Shown here piece after piece: positions 45,204-53,386 of a DNA stretch of 64,000 nt. Origin of the DNA: an uncultured Niabella sp. (lineage in GTDB: Bacteria > Bacteroidota > Bacteroidia > Chitinophagales > Chitinophagaceae); the NCBI GenBank assembly GCA_934486785.1, contig CAKSQK010000007.1, positions 1 to 64,000 of the forward strand. Reading direction: 5' to 3'. The first letter of the stretch is position 1; each line of letters opens with the position of its first letter. Position numbers and translations under genes: made by a program. A model generated the notes under the pieces. The model was not told the DNA's origin. It saw only the letters and a list, made by a program, of their open reading frames with translations, and did no database searches.

Positions 45204-45650
45204 TTAATACTCGCTTCTGACGGGTGTGGAGTGCATCATCTGTAACTTCCAGTCATTGCCCTGCTTTATTAGCACGGCGCTTTCCAGCCATTTTACGGTT
45301 CGCGGCCTGTCGCCTGATATCTTAGCAGTATTGTGATAGGCCACCCATGCAGTCTGGCCTTTGATTTCTGTTTTGATAAAATCAAAAGAATTGGCTCTTG
45401 TGAAACTGCCGCCGCGGGCTTTGGCCTGTTGAAAACGATTGGCAATGGTATCGGTAGTCCATACCATTGCGTCTTCCAGCAACAAGAAATCTGCTGTAGC
45501 ATGTTTTTTAATAATGCTGATATCTCTTGCTGAAAAGCCTTCAAAAAAATTGATGATGGCCTGATGGGCCTTTTGCTTTTCACCAGGCGCTTGCGCATTA
45601 GCATGGCTAAACAGAGCCACAGCTATCGCGATAAAAAATAATCTCTTCAT
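45204..45650 (-). CDS. Secreted NTF2-like (DUF4440-type) protein
   Basis: The 148-residue protein has a signal peptide with cleavage near ANA-QA (about residue 20) and an NTF2-like domain: AHQAIINFFEGFSARDISII, then AWVAYHNTAKIS and a VLIKQGNDWKLQMMHSTPV finish. It is probably periplasmic. These proteins are often enzymes or binding modules without a defined substrate. It precedes the YceI gene's downstream end on the same strand, a 32-base gap, so the two may be in one operon. Confidence 0.78.
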   Translation of the reverse strand: MKRLFFIAIAVALFSHANAQAPGEKQKAHQAIINFFEGFSARDISIIKKHATADFLLLEDAMVWTTDTIANRFQQAKARGGSFTRANSFDFIKTEIKGQTAWVAYHNTAKISGDRPRTVKWLESAVLIKQGNDWKLQMMHSTPVRSEY

Positions 45651-45682
45651 ACAGTTATAATTGGTTGATGTTGTTTCATTGC

Positions 45683-46219
45683 CTACTTTAATGCAACTAC
45701 CATTAATTCCACCGTTACCATATCGCCCATGGTCATGCTGTTGCCACCCACGCCAAAATCACGACGGTCTATTGTAAACCTGCCGGCAAATGTATAAGCC
45801 TTCGCCGACGGGATGGCTGTAAAGTCAAAACCGATCTTTTTACTGGTATTTTTTATGGTCAGCGTTCCGATGGCTTTATAATTATTGCCGCCTTTTGACA
45901 CAACCTGGCCTGAGGTAAAGCGCATAACGGGGTATGTTGCCGCATCAAAATAATCATCTGCCTTCAGGTGTTTGTCCCTGCGCTGGTTGCCGGTATTGAT
46001 CGTACCCACATCCACCGTTACGTCAAACACACTTGTGGCGGGGTTTTTAGGATCAAAATGAATTTTTCCTTTCAATCCTTGTAAAGTGCCGTCAACATTT
46101 ACTCCCAGGTTTTTGATCACAAACGATATTTTGCTGTCAGCATTTGAAACTTTCAAAGCCTGTGCAGCCATTGTAACTGATAGCATTAAAAAGCAGAGTG
46201 CTAAAAATATTCTGTTCAT
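45683..46219 (-). CDS. YceI-family periplasmic lipid-binding protein
   Basis: The product is 178 residues from ATG 46219 (the frame extends to 46273, but the signal peptide starts at 46219). After a signal ending near AAQA, the YceI pattern follows: SKISFVIKNLGVNVDGT, GKIHFDPKNP, DVTVDVGTINTGNQRRDKHLKADDYFDAATYP and FTIDRRDFGVGG. YceI proteins form a lipocalin-like barrel that binds polyisoprenoids or fatty amides. It is divergent from the operon with the UbiA prenyltransferase and type III polyketide synthase, so it may carry an isoprenoid or phenolic lipid for that pathway (inference). Confidence 0.92.
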   Translation of the reverse strand: MNRIFLALCFLMLSVTMAAQALKVSNADSKISFVIKNLGVNVDGTLQGLKGKIHFDPKNPATSVFDVTVDVGTINTGNQRRDKHLKADDYFDAATYPVMRFTSGQVVSKGGNNYKAIGTLTIKNTSKKIGFDFTAIPSAKAYTFAGRFTIDRRDFGVGGNSMTMGDMVTVELMVVALK

Positions 46220-46301
46220 TGTTTTCAATTCATTATTAAAACAATTCGATATTTGATACTTAAAATTAATCATTTACAAATTTTCATGAAATAAATAAAT
46301 A

Positions 46302-47162
46302 TTGCTGAGCCGTTCTACCATACAACATTTGCGCTTTACGTTTTCGCTGTTCTTAATGCCTGTTTATTGGTTTGCCATCAGCCAGGCAAATGTGGTGACC
46401 CTGACAAAAGCGGTATTAATCTTTGTCATCCTGCATTTGCTTGTTTACCCCGCAAGCAACGGTTATAATTCTTATATGGATGATGACAAAGGCAGCATTG
46501 GCGGCATTAAACACCCGCTGCCCGTAAACAAAGAATTGTTGTATGTAAGCATTGCCATGGATCTGGCCGCACTGCTGCTTTCCTTTCTCATCAGCATTAA
46601 AGTAGCCTTAGCTTTGTTCATTTACATCACTGCGTCGCGGTTATATAGTTATCGCGGCATCAGACTTAAAAAATATCCTGTTACTGGTTATCTAACAGTC
46701 ATTATTTGCCAGGGCGCACTTGTTTACTACATTGTTAGCATGTCTGTAAATGAAGGCGCGCTCTTACCAAATATTTTATTTCCTGCCATTATATCTTCCT
46801 TACTCATTGGCGGCACTTACCCGCTAACGCAGGTGTATCAGCATCAGCAGGATAAAGCCGATGGTGTAACCACGCTGAGTTATATTTTAGGTGTGAAGGG
46901 AACTTTTTTGTATTGCAGTTTGGCATTATTAGTGGCAGTATTATTGCTTACTGTTTACTTTACAAATATTGGCAGGGCAAACTGGCTGTTACTCTATTTA
47001 ATAGCAACAGCGCCTGTGCTTATTTATTTTATAAGTTGGTTTTTACAAGTAGATAAAAACCTGGCTGCCGCAAATTTTAAAAACCTGATGAAGATGAATT
47101 ACGTTGCATCTTTATGCAGTAACGCAGCCTTTATAGGCATGACAATTTTAAAACAGATATGA
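46302..47162 (+). CDS. UbiA-family prenyltransferase
   Basis: The 286-residue integral membrane protein has about eight hydrophobic helices. The start is TTG 46302, since the sequence MLSRSTIQHLRFTFSLFLMP matches the family N-terminus and no ATG is nearby. The first Asp-rich motif is NSYMDDD (56-62), which binds magnesium and prenyl diphosphate. A second, YPLTQVYQHQQDKADG (near 175-190), is present. It attaches an isoprenoid chain to an aromatic or related acceptor. The last four bases overlap the next gene (ATGA), so it is coupled with the polyketide synthase. Confidence 0.9.
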   Translation: MLSRSTIQHLRFTFSLFLMPVYWFAISQANVVTLTKAVLIFVILHLLVYPASNGYNSYMDDDKGSIGGIKHPLPVNKELLYVSIAMDLAALLLSFLISIKVALALFIYITASRLYSYRGIRLKKYPVTGYLTVIICQGALVYYIVSMSVNEGALLPNILFPAIISSLLIGGTYPLTQVYQHQQDKADGVTTLSYILGVKGTFLYCSLALLVAVLLLTVYFTNIGRANWLLLYLIATAPVLIYFISWFLQVDKNLAAANFKNLMKMNYVASLCSNAAFIGMTILKQI

Positions 47163-48253
47163 GTAAAATAACGGCAATAGCTACTGCAGTACCAAAATAC
47201 TGCCAGCAGCAAATGGAAATTTTTGATGCGGTAAAAGCCGTTCACTCAAATACACCTGAAGAGGAAAGGATATTACGTTTTATGTATAAAACCAGCGGCA
47301 TTAATACAAGGTATTCCGTAGTGCCTGACTTTGGCTCAACAAAAAATAACGCACAGATATTTTATACCGAAAATGAAGAAATAAAAACAAGAGGCCTGGA
47401 AGCGCGTTTAAAAATCTACGAAGAAAATGCATTGCAGCTTTCAAAAAATGTGATCCATAAATGCATTGATGGAAAGATCAGCCCTAAGGAAGTTACCCAT
47501 CTCATCACCGTAAGCTGCACGGGCATGCAGGCGCCCGGCATAGACCTTGCGATTATTAAAGCATTAGGATTGTCCAATAATATTTACCGCACATCGGTCA
47601 ATTTTATGGGTTGTTATGCCGCCATTCATGGCCTGAAACAGGCTTATTATATTACAGCGAAAGAGCCTCATGCCAAAGTGCTGGTGGTTTGTGTGGAGCT
47701 GTGCACCCTTCATTTTCAAAAAGAAAAAACTCCTGACAACATCACTTCCACAGTCATTTTTAGCGATGGCGCTGCCGCAGTATTGGTAGAAGGTGACAGC
47801 AGCCCGCAGCAGGGATGGAAAATAAACGATTTTTACAGCGATATAGATTTTGATGGCATTGAAGACATGGCCTGGAAAATTTCATCGGAAGGTTTTTTGA
47901 TGACGCTTACCAGCAACGTGCCAGATATACTGGAACATAAATGCGGCAAAGTAATTGAGGACGCCCTTCGGCATTACAACATTCATAAAGAAGCCATCAG
48001 CACCTGGTGTATTCATCCCGGTGGCAGAAGGATTTTAGAGGCCATTGAAAAAGGCAGCGGCATTACCAAACAGCAAATGGCCGCCAGCTACGAAGTACTT
48101 TCTGAATACGGCAATATGAGCAGCCCAACCATCTTATTCGTACTGGAAAGAATTATCAACCAGGCAAAGCACAATAAATCTGTAACCAATACCATTGGTA
48201 TGGCTTTTGGGCCAGGCCTTACTTTAGAAACCGTTTATTTGACTCATGACTGA
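47159..48253 (+). CDS. Type III polyketide synthase
   Basis: The 364-residue protein has the chalcone synthase-like triad: Cys 152 in NFMGCYAAIHG, His 286 in TWCIHPGGRR and Asn 319 in EYGNMSSPT, plus the GMAFGPGLT loop (347-355). It condenses acyl-CoA starters with malonyl-CoA to give resorcinol or pyrone products. In Streptomyces srsABC a related synthase, a methyltransferase and a flavoprotein make methylated phenolic lipids. The same set follows here with a UbiA gene added. The product is not known. Overlaps of 4 and 8 bases with its neighbours show tight coupling. Confidence 0.93.
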   Translation: MSKITAIATAVPKYCQQQMEIFDAVKAVHSNTPEEERILRFMYKTSGINTRYSVVPDFGSTKNNAQIFYTENEEIKTRGLEARLKIYEENALQLSKNVIHKCIDGKISPKEVTHLITVSCTGMQAPGIDLAIIKALGLSNNIYRTSVNFMGCYAAIHGLKQAYYITAKEPHAKVLVVCVELCTLHFQKEKTPDNITSTVIFSDGAAAVLVEGDSSPQQGWKINDFYSDIDFDGIEDMAWKISSEGFLMTLTSNVPDILEHKCGKVIEDALRHYNIHKEAISTWCIHPGGRRILEAIEKGSGITKQQMAASYEVLSEYGNMSSPTILFVLERIINQAKHNKSVTNTIGMAFGPGLTLETVYLTHD

Positions 48254-48980
48254 TTTTTCCAAAAGAAGCCATCAAAAAGAGCTGCTGGATGATCCGCGTA
48301 TTCCTTTTGAAGACATCAAAAGAAATATGCTTGAACTGAATACAGTGAACACATGGCTGGGCGGCCATAAAATTATTATTGAAGGCGTAAAGAAATTGCT
48401 GAGTAATTTAAAAACAATTTCCATTTGCGAGATCGGCAGCGGTGGCGGCGATAATTTATTTGCCATTGCCAGGTGGTGCCACAAACACAACATCAAAGCC
48501 CACCTTACGGGCATTGACAAGAACGCGAATTGTATTGAGTTTGCGCAACAACAATATCCTCAATTTAATTTCATCTGCAGTGATTATAAATATGCTGTAT
48601 TGAACCATCAACCTGACATTATATTCAACTCACTTTTTTGCCACCATTTTATTAGTGAGCAGGTTGTTGAAATTATTAACTGGATGGCGCAACACGCGGC
48701 AAAAGGTTTTTTTATAAGTGATCTGCACCGCCATCCCGCGGCTTATTACAGTATCAAATACCTCACAAAGTTATTTTCAAAGTCTTATCTTGTAAAGCAG
48801 GATGCGCCTCTTTCTGTGCTGAGAGGTTTTACAAAAAAAGAATGGATGAGCATTTTGAAAGACTCAGGCAACCAACATGCAAACATAAACTGGAAGTGGG
48901 CCTTCAGGCATTTGATTGTGGCGCCGTTGCCGGCTACCACAAATCCTCTTAACAGCAATGATTCATCAACAGCAATATGA
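48246..48980 (+). CDS. SAM-dependent methyltransferase
   Basis: The 244-residue protein has a class I methyltransferase fold: ISICEIGSGGGDNLFAIAR (motif I, about 57-75), then ITGIDKNANCIEFA and FICSDYKYAVL, followed by IIFNSLFCHHF near 120-130. It probably methylates a phenolic product of the polyketide synthase, as SrsB does in Streptomyces (inference from context). The start overlaps the polyketide synthase gene by eight bases, and its end overlaps the next gene by 23. Confidence 0.88.
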   Translation: MTDFSKRSHQKELLDDPRIPFEDIKRNMLELNTVNTWLGGHKIIIEGVKKLLSNLKTISICEIGSGGGDNLFAIARWCHKHNIKAHLTGIDKNANCIEFAQQQYPQFNFICSDYKYAVLNHQPDIIFNSLFCHHFISEQVVEIINWMAQHAAKGFFISDLHRHPAAYYSIKYLTKLFSKSYLVKQDAPLSVLRGFTKKEWMSILKDSGNQHANINWKWAFRHLIVAPLPATTNPLNSNDSSTAI

Positions 48981-50094
48981 TATTGGCATTGTTGGCGGCG
49001 GACTGGCCGGCCTCACGGCTGCCATTCAGCTCCGCAAAAAAGGATACTCTGTGATCCTTTTTGAAAAAAACAAATATCCTTTTCATCGTGTGTGCGGCGA
49101 ATACATCAGCAATGAAAGCAAACAGTTTTTGATAGATTGCGGTATTGATATTCCATCACTGCATTTGCCTGTCATATCAAAATTGCAGGTAAGTGCGCCA
49201 AATGGCAATTTGTTACATGCTGACCTGGATTTGGGAGGATTTGGCATAAGCAGGTTTTTACTTGATAATTTACTGTATGAAGAAGCGAAACGATTGGGTG
49301 TGGTGGTAATGGAAAAGCTGAAAGCAGATGATATTTTTGTTTACAATGATTTTTATAAAATACCCACAGGCAATGGCACTTACAAAGTAAAAATTGCATT
49401 GGGGAGTTTTGGAAAACGAAGCAACCTGGATGCCAGGTGGCGCCGGCACTTTACTTCTTTAAAGCCAAATGCATTAAACAATTACATCGGTGTAAAATAT
49501 CATATTAAAACCAACTTTCCTGAAGACACGATAGCCCTGCATAATTTTAAAAATGGGTATTGCGGCCTGTCAAAAATTGAGGATGATAAATATTGCCTGT
49601 GCTACTTAACAACCGCCGCTAATTTACAAGCCAGTGGCGGCATCCGGCAAATGGAACAACTGGTGCTTTATAAAAACAAGCACCTGAAAAAAATTTTTAC
49701 AAAAAGTGAATTCCTCTTTAAACACCCTGTTTCCATTTCGCAGGTGTCTTTCGACAACAAAGAAATCGTTTACAATAAAATTCCCCTGATTGGTGATGCC
49801 TGCGGCATGATCACGCCGCTTTGTGGCAATGGCATGAGCATGGCCATGCACGCCTCTAAACTGTTGGTTGCTGCGGTTGATGCTTATTTAAAAAAATCCA
49901 TTTCGCTTGAAGACATGTTGTTGCAATATGAAAAAAACTGGAAAGATAACTTTTCATCACGCTTACGCACGGGGCGGTGGATCCAGCAGAGATTTGGGAA
50001 AGCCTGGCAAACTAACCTGTTTATCGGGCTTTTGAAACACAATACATGGCTAACAAACAAATTAATCAAACACACACACGGAAAGCCTTTTTAA
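48958..50094 (+). CDS. FAD-dependent oxidoreductase (geranylgeranyl reductase/hydroxylase type)
   Basis: The product is 378 residues from ATG 48958. The open frame extends back to 48916, but the flavin-binding YDIGIVGGGLAGLTAA strand needs only the short form. Motifs are GxGxxG (9-15), an FEKNKYPFHRVCGEYIS segment with the conserved Arg-Val-Cys-Gly-Glu, and the late GDACGMITPLCGNGMSMAMHA (about 280-300). This is the fold of p-hydroxybenzoate hydroxylase and geranylgeranyl reductases. It may hydroxylate the ring to a quinol like SrsC or reduce a prenyl chain. Confidence 0.9.
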   Translation: MIHQQQYDIGIVGGGLAGLTAAIQLRKKGYSVILFEKNKYPFHRVCGEYISNESKQFLIDCGIDIPSLHLPVISKLQVSAPNGNLLHADLDLGGFGISRFLLDNLLYEEAKRLGVVVMEKLKADDIFVYNDFYKIPTGNGTYKVKIALGSFGKRSNLDARWRRHFTSLKPNALNNYIGVKYHIKTNFPEDTIALHNFKNGYCGLSKIEDDKYCLCYLTTAANLQASGGIRQMEQLVLYKNKHLKKIFTKSEFLFKHPVSISQVSFDNKEIVYNKIPLIGDACGMITPLCGNGMSMAMHASKLLVAAVDAYLKKSISLEDMLLQYEKNWKDNFSSRLRTGRWIQQRFGKAWQTNLFIGLLKHNTWLTNKLIKHTHGKPF

Positions 50095-50101
50095 CCTCTG
50101 G

Positions 50102-50977
50102 CTATTCTTTTTCCAGTTTGCTATAAATAGCAGCGGCCCAGCGGCTGGGTAGTGCGCGCAAGCCAACTGATATCAGGTGCGACCATCCGCCGGGAATGAT
50201 TAAAGTTCTCCCTTTTAATGTGCGTTTTACAGCCACTTCACCTACTCTTGCCGGCGGCACTGCCATCCAGTCTCCAAACTTACCCAGTTGCTTACGGGTG
50301 GTTTTTACTATCTGTGGCTTGGTGTAAACGGGCCCCGGCGCCAGCGTGCTTACAGTAATTCCTTTGTTGTGCTTTTTAAGATCATACTTCAATCCATACC
50401 CAAAATACAATACACCCGATTTGGTGGCTGCATAAATATTTTTGGGTGGCGATGGTGTCAGACCGGCCATGCTGGCTACGTTTAAAATATAAGCGGGCCT
50501 ATTTTTTTCAAGCAATGGCAGCAGTTCATTGGTTAATGCTACCGGATTCTCCAGATTCAGGCGTATCATATATCTCAAACTGTCGGTTGATAGTTCGCCC
50601 ATGTCTTTATCTCCGCCCAGCCCAGCCACATTGCAAAGCATTTTCAGTGGCAATTGATTTTGTTCGCACCAATGCCGTAGCTTTTTTGCCGCGTCGTCTT
50701 TACTAAGGTCCTGAGAAATAATTTCTACCTGAATACCATAAGCTGACTGGAGTTTTTGCTGCGCCTCTTGCAATGCCGGCACACCTCTTGCAATTAAAAC
50801 CAAATTATATTTACGCTTGGCAAGCGCTTCTGCTATGGCATAACCAATGCCTTTACTACCGCCGGCTACAAGGGCAAAAGGCTGGTTGTTTTTCAAAACA
50901 ATTTTTTCAGCAGCCAACTGGGCTTTGGAGCTAATAGAAATGGCAATGCTAAAAATGAATAGGAAAATGATGCGCAT
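50102..50977 (-). CDS. Short-chain dehydrogenase with N-terminal hydrophobic segment
   Basis: The product is 291 residues from ATG 50977; the frame is open to 51013. It begins with a signal-like hydrophobic stretch (about 3-19), which is unusual for the family, then VAGGSKGIGYAIAEALAKR (NADP loop, near 37), NVAGLGG, catalytic Ser in NVASMAGLTP and Y-AATKSG with the Tyr-x-x-x-Lys pair (near 178). Such proteins reduce carbonyls. The membrane segment may anchor it. It is convergent with the polyketide operon (eight-base gap). Confidence 0.88.
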   Translation of the reverse strand: MRIIFLFIFSIAISISSKAQLAAEKIVLKNNQPFALVAGGSKGIGYAIAEALAKRKYNLVLIARGVPALQEAQQKLQSAYGIQVEIISQDLSKDDAAKKLRHWCEQNQLPLKMLCNVAGLGGDKDMGELSTDSLRYMIRLNLENPVALTNELLPLLEKNRPAYILNVASMAGLTPSPPKNIYAATKSGVLYFGYGLKYDLKKHNKGITVSTLAPGPVYTKPQIVKTTRKQLGKFGDWMAVPPARVGEVAVKRTLKGRTLIIPGGWSHLISVGLRALPSRWAAAIYSKLEKE

Positions 50978-51013
50978 AGGTGATGAGTTTAAAGTGATGT
51001 TTCTTTCAAACAA

Positions 51014-51376
51014 TTAATATTGCCCGGTAGAAAGCATGACTAATGTGCAGGCTTCAACAGGTTGAATGCCGTTTAAAACTGCTTTTTCAGCAAGCATATC
51101 GTTTTCAGCGCCGGGATTAAAAATAATGCGCTTTGGTTTTAAAGAAAGGATATATTCTTCATACTCGCTCTGGTTTTTTGCATTCATGTACATCGTCACA
51201 GTGTCTACCTCATCAAAGTGCGGCATTTCCTTCACTATTTCCACATCATTCACTTTACCGGCTCTGCGGCCTACAGCTATCACATCGTGCCCGTAAGCCC
51301 TTAATCTTCTTATTGCAATATTGCTGTAGCGCGAAGGATTTTCCGATGCGCCAAGTACTAAGGTTTTTTTATTCAT
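51014..51376 (-). CDS. CoA-binding domain protein (YccU-like)
   Basis: The product is 120 residues from ATG 51376. The Rossmann-like CoA-binding fold is seen in KTLVLGASENPSRYSNIAIR and YGHDVIAVGRRAG, then a YMNAKNQSEYEEYIL segment and IIFNPGAENDMLAEKA with the conserved Asn-Pro-Gly-Ala-Glu. It is a single-domain version of the succinyl-CoA synthetase-like module; its enzyme role is unknown. It lies 36 bases upstream of the SDR gene on the same strand. Confidence 0.88.
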   Translation of the reverse strand: MNKKTLVLGASENPSRYSNIAIRRLRAYGHDVIAVGRRAGKVNDVEIVKEMPHFDEVDTVTMYMNAKNQSEYEEYILSLKPKRIIFNPGAENDMLAEKAVLNGIQPVEACTLVMLSTGQY

Positions 51377-51464
51377 ATGTGCATTGCAGCTAAAATCTTG
51401 CCGAAGATAGGTGTGATTGTAGGTTCGTACTGTAAACAACACTTCTTCAATTGATACAACAAAA

Positions 51465-51491
51465 AAAGTGAGCCATCATACAGCTCACTTT
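51465..51491 (-). terminator. Intrinsic terminator of pyruvate dehydrogenase E2 gene
   Basis: AAAGTGAGC (51465-51473) pairs with GCTCACTTT (51483-51491). Read on the minus strand it ends in a run of Ts and lies 25 bases after the stop of the E2 gene. Confidence 0.85.
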
Positions 51492-51516
51492 ATATAAATT
51501 CACGAAGGTGTAATTT

Positions 51517-53229
51517 TTAAACCAGCATTCTCAAAGGCTCTTCCAATAATTCTTTAAGTGTTTGCAGAAAGGCCGCTCCGCTTGCACCGTCGACTACGCG
51601 ATGGTCACAACTGAGTGTTACTTTCATTACATTGCCGATCACGATCTGGTTGTTTTTTACAACCGGAACCTGCGCAATGCTACCTATTGCAAGAATACAG
51701 GCATCTGGCGGGTTGATGATGGCCGTGAACTCATCAATTCCAAACATACCCAGGTTGGAAATGGTAAACGTATTGCCTTCCCAATCTGACGGCTGTAATT
51801 TTTTTGCTTTAGCTTTAGTAGCAAACTCCCTCACCTCTGTTGAAATTTGAGAGAGTGATTTTGTATCTGCAAAACGAACCACGGGCACCAGCAAACCTTC
51901 ATCAACTGCAACGGCCACACCAATATTTATATGATGATTGATGCGGATCTTATCTCCCAGCCAGCTGCTGTTAACGGCAGGGTGCTGCCTTAGCGCGATG
52001 GCGCATGCTTTTAATACAAAATCGTTGAAAGATATTTTTACGGGACTGGTTTCGTTGATCTTAGCACGGCTTGCTACGGCAGCATCCATGTCTATAGCCA
52101 TCGTAAGGTAAAAATGCGGCGCCGAGTATTTGCTCTCAGCCAAACGCCTGGCAATTACTTTACGCATTTGAGATACATTTACCTCTTCAAAGCTTTCCTG
52201 GCCTGCGGGGGCCTGCAGCGCCTGCGACTTAGGTTGAGGTGCGGCTTGCTGTTGTTGAGGCGCCGTTTCTTTATACTGATCAATATCAGCTTTGATGATC
52301 CTTCCACCATCTCCGCTGCCTTTTACTTTTGTAATATCAATGCCTTTTTCGGCTGCTAATTTTTTAGCCAGGGGCGATGCTTTTACGCGGCTGTCACCTG
52401 ATGCATCTTCCACATCTCCGGCTTTTTGAATGTGAGGCGCCTGGTCTTTTACAGCCGGTGAGCCTTCGGCTGCTTTCATTTCAGCCGTGTTGCCGGCATC
52501 TTTGTCTTCACCACCTACTTCTGCCTGCTGGGTTGGCGCACCACCGCCACTTTTAATGGCTGCTACAACTGCTTCCACATCTACTTTTCCTTCTTCACCA
52601 ATAATACAAAGCAGGTCATTTACCTGTATTTTCTCCCCGCTTTTAGCACCCTGGTATAACAATTTACCGTTTTTGTAGCTTTCAAGCTCCATGGTGGCTT
52701 TGTCTGTTTCTATTTCTGCCAGCAGGTCGCCTTTCTTCACATCATCTCCCACATTTTTTGCCCAACTGGCTATTACGCCTTCCGTCATGGTATCACTTAA
52801 ACGGGGCATCAGCACAACTTCTTCCATTGAGGCTACGTCAATTGCTGCCGCTTTTTTCTCTTCTTTAGGCTGGCTGGTTTGCTGCTCTTTAGGGGCTTGT
52901 GCTTTTTCAGCGGTTTCCTGTTTTGCTTCCGCTTGTTTAGGCGCTTCACTGGCAGATTTGCCGCCATTCAGCAGGCCGGAAATATCTTCCCCAGCTTCAC
53001 CCACAATTACCAAAAGATCATCCACGTTCAGCTTTCCACCTTTTTCCACACCTAAGTGTAGTATTGTACCATCTTTATAACTTTCCAGGTCCATGGTGGC
53101 TTTATCTGTTTCTATTTCTGCTAATAAATCACCTTTTTTTACCGGATCGCCTACTTTTTTATGCCATTCGGCTATTACGCCTTCAGTCATTGTATCACTT
53201 AAACGGGGCATTAATATCTTTTCAGCCAT
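51517..53229 (-). CDS. pdhC: Pyruvate dehydrogenase complex E2 (dihydrolipoamide acetyltransferase)
   Basis: The product is 570 residues from ATG 53229. Two lipoyl domains (about 1-80 and 125-205) each carry the ETDKATM motif whose Lys is lipoylated. Ala/Pro/Gln-rich linkers join them. A peripheral-subunit-binding domain with VKASPLAKKLAAEKGIDI and GSGDGGRI sits near 275-315. The catalytic domain has the DHRVVDGASGA motif with the active His near 545. It transfers acetyl groups to CoA. E1 and E3 are not in the window. Confidence 0.95.
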   Translation of the reverse strand: MAEKILMPRLSDTMTEGVIAEWHKKVGDPVKKGDLLAEIETDKATMDLESYKDGTILHLGVEKGGKLNVDDLLVIVGEAGEDISGLLNGGKSASEAPKQAEAKQETAEKAQAPKEQQTSQPKEEKKAAAIDVASMEEVVLMPRLSDTMTEGVIASWAKNVGDDVKKGDLLAEIETDKATMELESYKNGKLLYQGAKSGEKIQVNDLLCIIGEEGKVDVEAVVAAIKSGGGAPTQQAEVGGEDKDAGNTAEMKAAEGSPAVKDQAPHIQKAGDVEDASGDSRVKASPLAKKLAAEKGIDITKVKGSGDGGRIIKADIDQYKETAPQQQQAAPQPKSQALQAPAGQESFEEVNVSQMRKVIARRLAESKYSAPHFYLTMAIDMDAAVASRAKINETSPVKISFNDFVLKACAIALRQHPAVNSSWLGDKIRINHHINIGVAVAVDEGLLVPVVRFADTKSLSQISTEVREFATKAKAKKLQPSDWEGNTFTISNLGMFGIDEFTAIINPPDACILAIGSIAQVPVVKNNQIVIGNVMKVTLSCDHRVVDGASGAAFLQTLKELLEEPLRMLV

Positions 53230-53386
53230 TGAATTATAATTTTCGCCGAAATTAAGGAATTTCAACCATTTCCGGGGTGGAAAAACAATCAATTAAGGGC
53301 TATGCACCGTCTGGCTGCTGCTTAAAAATTATTATTGAGTAAACTTGGAAGTGTATAAGTTTTGGGTCTTAAAACTATTGCCGGTA

